From the NCBI GenBank assembly GCA_027451915.1, contig DAIDHU010000113.1:1-8280 (forward strand): a stretch of DNA of 8,280 bases, read 5' to 3'. Of the stretch, positions 6,847-8,280 are shown in pieces (within the stretch, counting starts at the first letter, position 1; the number at the start of each line of letters is the position of its first letter). A model generated the notes under the pieces. It saw only the letters and a list, made by a program, of their open reading frames with translations. It was not told the DNA's origin and ran no database searches. The stretch is from Thiomonas sp. (GTDB lineage Bacteria > Pseudomonadota > Gammaproteobacteria > Burkholderiales > Burkholderiaceae_C). Position numbers and translations under genes: made by a program.

Positions 6847-6855
6847 CTAGTGTCC
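6847..6855 (+). promoter_or_regulatory. Additional copy of the CTAGTGTCC half-site
   Basis: CTAGTGTCC here repeats the outer nine bases of each arm of the inverted repeat at 6724-6761, in the same orientation as the left arm. Similarity stops after nine bases. A half-site on the liu side of the region would let a single regulator touch both divergent promoters, but with nine bases this is only suggestive. Confidence 0.4.
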
Positions 6856-6911
6856 CAGCCTGGAGCACCCCTGGCACGCAGGCCCGGGGCTCGCGCCCGC
6901 CCCCCGTTGAC

Positions 6912-6916
6912 AGGAG
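6912..6916 (+). promoter_or_regulatory. Ribosome binding site of the isovaleryl-CoA dehydrogenase gene
   Basis: AGGAG with a six-base spacer to the ATG at 6923. This is one of the few clear Shine-Dalgarno sequences in the window and supports that start. Confidence 0.85.
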
Positions 6917-6922
6917 ACTTCC

Positions 6923-8098
6923 ATGGTTCAGCTACCCGGCCTCGATTTCGGCCTCGGCGAGACGATCGACATGCTGCGCGAGACCGTGCGGGCCTTCGCG
7001 GCCAGGGAAATCGCGCCCCGCGCCGCCCAGATCGATCGCGACAACCTGTTTCCCGCCGACTTGTGGAAAAAGCTCGGCGACCTGGGACTGCACGGCATGA
7101 CCGTGTCCGAGGAGTACGGCGGCACCGAGCTGGGCTACCTCGCGCACATGGTCGCCATGGAGGAAGTCTCGCGCGCCTCGGCCTCCGTGGGCCTGTCCTA
7201 TGGAGCCCACTCCAATCTCTGCGTGAACCAGCTCCACCGCAACGGCACCGCGGAGCAGAAGCGCCGCTACCTGCCCCGGCTGGTCTCGGGCGAACACGTG
7301 GGGGCGCTGGCCATGAGCGAGCCGGGCGCCGGCTCCGACGTGGTGAGCATGAGGCTGCGCGCCGACAAGCGCGGCGACCGCTACGTGCTCAACGGCTCGA
7401 AGATGTGGATCACCAACGGCGGCGACGCCGACACCCTGGTGGTCTATGCCAAGACCGACCCGCAGGCCGGGCCGAAGGGCATCACCGCCTTCATCGTGGA
7501 AAAGGGCTTCAAGGGCCTGTCCTTCGGCTCCAAGCTGGACAAGCTGGGCATGCGCGGCTCGAACACCTACCCGGTGTTCTTCGAGGACTGCGAGATTCCC
7601 GAGGACAATGTGCTGGGCGGCGTGGGCGGCGGCGTGCGGGTGCTGATGTCGGGCCTGGACTACGAGCGCGCCGTGCTGTCGGGCGGACCCCTGGGCATCA
7701 TGGCCGCCTGCATGGACGTGGTGGTGCCCTACGTGCACGAGCGCAAGCAGTTCGGCCAGAGCATCGGCGAGTTCCAGCTCATGCAGGGCAAGCTGGCCGA
7801 CATGTACACCACCTGGCAGGCCAGCCGCGCGCTGGTGTACGCGGTGGGCCGCGCCTGCGACCGCGCGGACCATGCGCGCACCCTGCGCAAGGACGCGGCC
7901 GCGGCGATCCTGTATTCGGCGGAGAAGGCCACGTGGATGGCCGGCGAGGCCATCCAGGCACTGGGTGGCAACGGCTACATCAACGAATATCCGACGCCGC
8001 GCCTGTGGCGCGACGCCAAGCTGTACGAGATCGGCGCCGGCACCAGCGAGATCCGGCGCATGCTCATCGGGCGCGAATTGTTCGCCGAGACCGACTGA
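6923..8098 (+). CDS. liuA: Isovaleryl-CoA dehydrogenase
   Basis: FAD-dependent acyl-CoA dehydrogenase of leucine degradation: isovaleryl-CoA to 3-methylcrotonyl-CoA, with electrons passed to electron-transfer flavoprotein. At 391 residues it has the normal family length, without a mitochondrial leader. It shows ALAMSEPGAGSDVVSM (128-143), the first acyl-CoA dehydrogenase signature, WITNGG (162-167) at the flavin, and SGLDYERAVLSGGPLG (243-258). In the last, E248 aligns with the catalytic glutamate of isovaleryl-CoA dehydrogenase (E254 of the human enzyme), which sits in this helix rather than at the usual C-terminal position. That C-terminal position here reads YEIGAGTSEIRR (368-379), without a glutamate where straight-chain enzymes have YEGT. 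This pattern separates isovaleryl- from short- and medium-chain enzymes. QALGGNGYINEYP (345-357) is the other family signature. The start is ATG 6923 with AGGAG. The carboxyltransferase gene follows after 23 bases, a standard liu order. The symbol could equally be ivd. Confidence 0.95.
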   Translation: MVQLPGLDFGLGETIDMLRETVRAFAAREIAPRAAQIDRDNLFPADLWKKLGDLGLHGMTVSEEYGGTELGYLAHMVAMEEVSRASASVGLSYGAHSNLCVNQLHRNGTAEQKRRYLPRLVSGEHVGALAMSEPGAGSDVVSMRLRADKRGDRYVLNGSKMWITNGGDADTLVVYAKTDPQAGPKGITAFIVEKGFKGLSFGSKLDKLGMRGSNTYPVFFEDCEIPEDNVLGGVGGGVRVLMSGLDYERAVLSGGPLGIMAACMDVVVPYVHERKQFGQSIGEFQLMQGKLADMYTTWQASRALVYAVGRACDRADHARTLRKDAAAAILYSAEKATWMAGEAIQALGGNGYINEYPTPRLWRDAKLYEIGAGTSEIRRMLIGRELFAETD

Positions 8099-8110
8099 GC
8101 CCAAGCGTCG

Positions 8111-8115
8111 AGGAG
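8111..8115 (+). promoter_or_regulatory. Ribosome binding site of the methylcrotonyl-CoA carboxylase subunit gene
   Basis: AGGAG with a six-base spacer before the ATG at 8122, which supports that start in the 23-base gap after the dehydrogenase gene. Confidence 0.8.
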
Positions 8116-8121
8116 CCGCCC

Positions 8122-8280
8122 ATGCATGTGCTGCAAAGCCAGATCGACCCGCGCTCGCAGGAGTTCCGGGCCAACTCGGAGGCCATGCTCGCGCTGGTCG
8201 AGGACCTGCGTGCCAAGGTCGCGCAGGTCGAGCTCGGCGGCGGCGAGGCCGCGCGCGCGCGCCATACCGCGCGGGGCAAG
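8122..8280 (+). CDS. liuB: Methylcrotonyl-CoA carboxylase carboxyltransferase (beta) subunit, N-terminal fragment cut by the window edge
   Basis: Only 53 codons are present and the frame is open to the last base. The N-terminus MHVLQSQIDPRSQEF, followed by RANSEAMLALVEDLRA and a GGGEAARARH-ARGK stretch (about residues 39-53), matches the start of biotin-dependent 3-methylcrotonyl-CoA carboxylase carboxyltransferase subunits, where a nucleotide/acyl-CoA-binding crotonase-like domain begins at the GK segment. The enzyme carboxylates 3-methylcrotonyl-CoA to 3-methylglutaconyl-CoA, the step after isovaleryl-CoA dehydrogenase, and needs a biotin-carrying alpha subunit presumably encoded further right. 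Position directly after the dehydrogenase supports the call. A propionyl- or geranyl-CoA carboxylase beta subunit is the main alternative and cannot be fully excluded from 53 residues. Confidence 0.85.
   Translation, partial: MHVLQSQIDPRSQEFRANSEAMLALVEDLRAKVAQVELGGGEAARARHTARGK

Larger units (their letters stand above)
6693..6922. promoter_or_regulatory. Divergent control region between the araC-icmF unit and the liu operon
   Basis: These 230 bases separate two oppositely transcribed units and must hold promoters for both. The region is visibly less GC-rich in its middle than the flanking genes. It contains the inverted repeat (6724-6761), nine G (6766-6774), a 21-bp-period direct repeat (6788-6825) and a further copy of CTAGTGTCC (6847-6855). 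CTAG occurs four times within about 130 bases here, and I saw none elsewhere in the window by eye. I could not identify a convincing sigma-70 -35/-10 pair or a sigma-54 site on either strand, which would fit activator-dependent promoters but does not prove them. No B12 riboswitch boxes were seen. Confidence 0.75.

Noticed and set aside
6907..6912. Exact -35 hexamer TTGACA
   Set aside because: It lies only ten bases before the dehydrogenase ATG, with no room for a -10 element and leader; it sits against the Shine-Dalgarno sequence and is probably coincidental.
6693..6922. Adenosylcobalamin riboswitch upstream of the B12-dependent operon
   Set aside because: I could not find the conserved B12-box or GCCACTG-type segments on the minus strand, and the region is taken up by operator-like repeats.
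6932..8104. Open frame of about 390 codons on the minus strand opposite the dehydrogenase gene
   Set aside because: It has shadow-frame composition and no motifs, whereas the plus-strand frame carries all isovaleryl-CoA dehydrogenase signatures and a good ribosome site.

Overview
The window reads as a high-GC (by eye close to 70%) proteobacterial chromosome segment. It is most likely from the Betaproteobacteria, order Burkholderiales: the fused B12 mutase, the signal-less cobalamin-binding protein and the liu-type leucine genes all resemble proteins I know from that group. This placement rests on protein recall, not on a marker gene. No tRNA, rRNA, CRISPR array or insertion sequence is visible, and almost every base is coding.

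Layout. Bases 1-1435 (+): the tail of a branched-chain amino acid-type (HAAT) ABC importer. It has a LivG-like ATPase whose first few codons lie off the left edge, then a LivF-like ATPase starting inside the end of livG. Bases 1422-6692 (-): a three-gene unit read right to left, an AraC-family regulator, then icmF (a fused adenosylcobalamin-dependent isobutyryl-CoA mutase with its own G-protein chaperone domain), then a BtuF-like cobalamin-binding protein without a signal peptide. The last two overlap by four bases (GTGA), and the BtuF-like gene runs tail to tail into livF with a 14-base overlap. Bases 6693-6922: the only intergenic region of any size, a divergent control region. It holds a perfect 17-bp-arm inverted repeat, a further copy of the repeat's outer nine bases, a 21-bp-spaced direct repeat of the kind AraC-family proteins bind, and a run of nine G. 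Bases 6923-8280 (+): the start of a leucine-degradation (liu) operon, isovaleryl-CoA dehydrogenase followed by the N-terminus of the methylcrotonyl-CoA carboxylase carboxyltransferase subunit.

How the genes may work together. The Liv-type importer could supply branched-chain amino acids, although its substrate cannot be read from ATPase subunits. Isovaleryl-CoA dehydrogenase and methylcrotonyl-CoA carboxylase carry leucine-derived isovaleryl-CoA towards acetyl-CoA and acetoacetate. IcmF interconverts isobutyryl-CoA and n-butyryl-CoA, and characterised IcmF enzymes also interconvert pivalyl-CoA and isovaleryl-CoA, so this cluster could feed a quaternary-carbon acyl-CoA into the leucine route. 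The AraC-family protein is the obvious local regulator. The BtuF-like protein is co-translated with a B12 enzyme and apparently not exported, so it could handle or sense cobalamin in the cytoplasm; that is inference.

The individual families are known. The least explained parts are the signal-less B12-binding protein coupled to icmF and the architecture of the 230-bp divergent control region.
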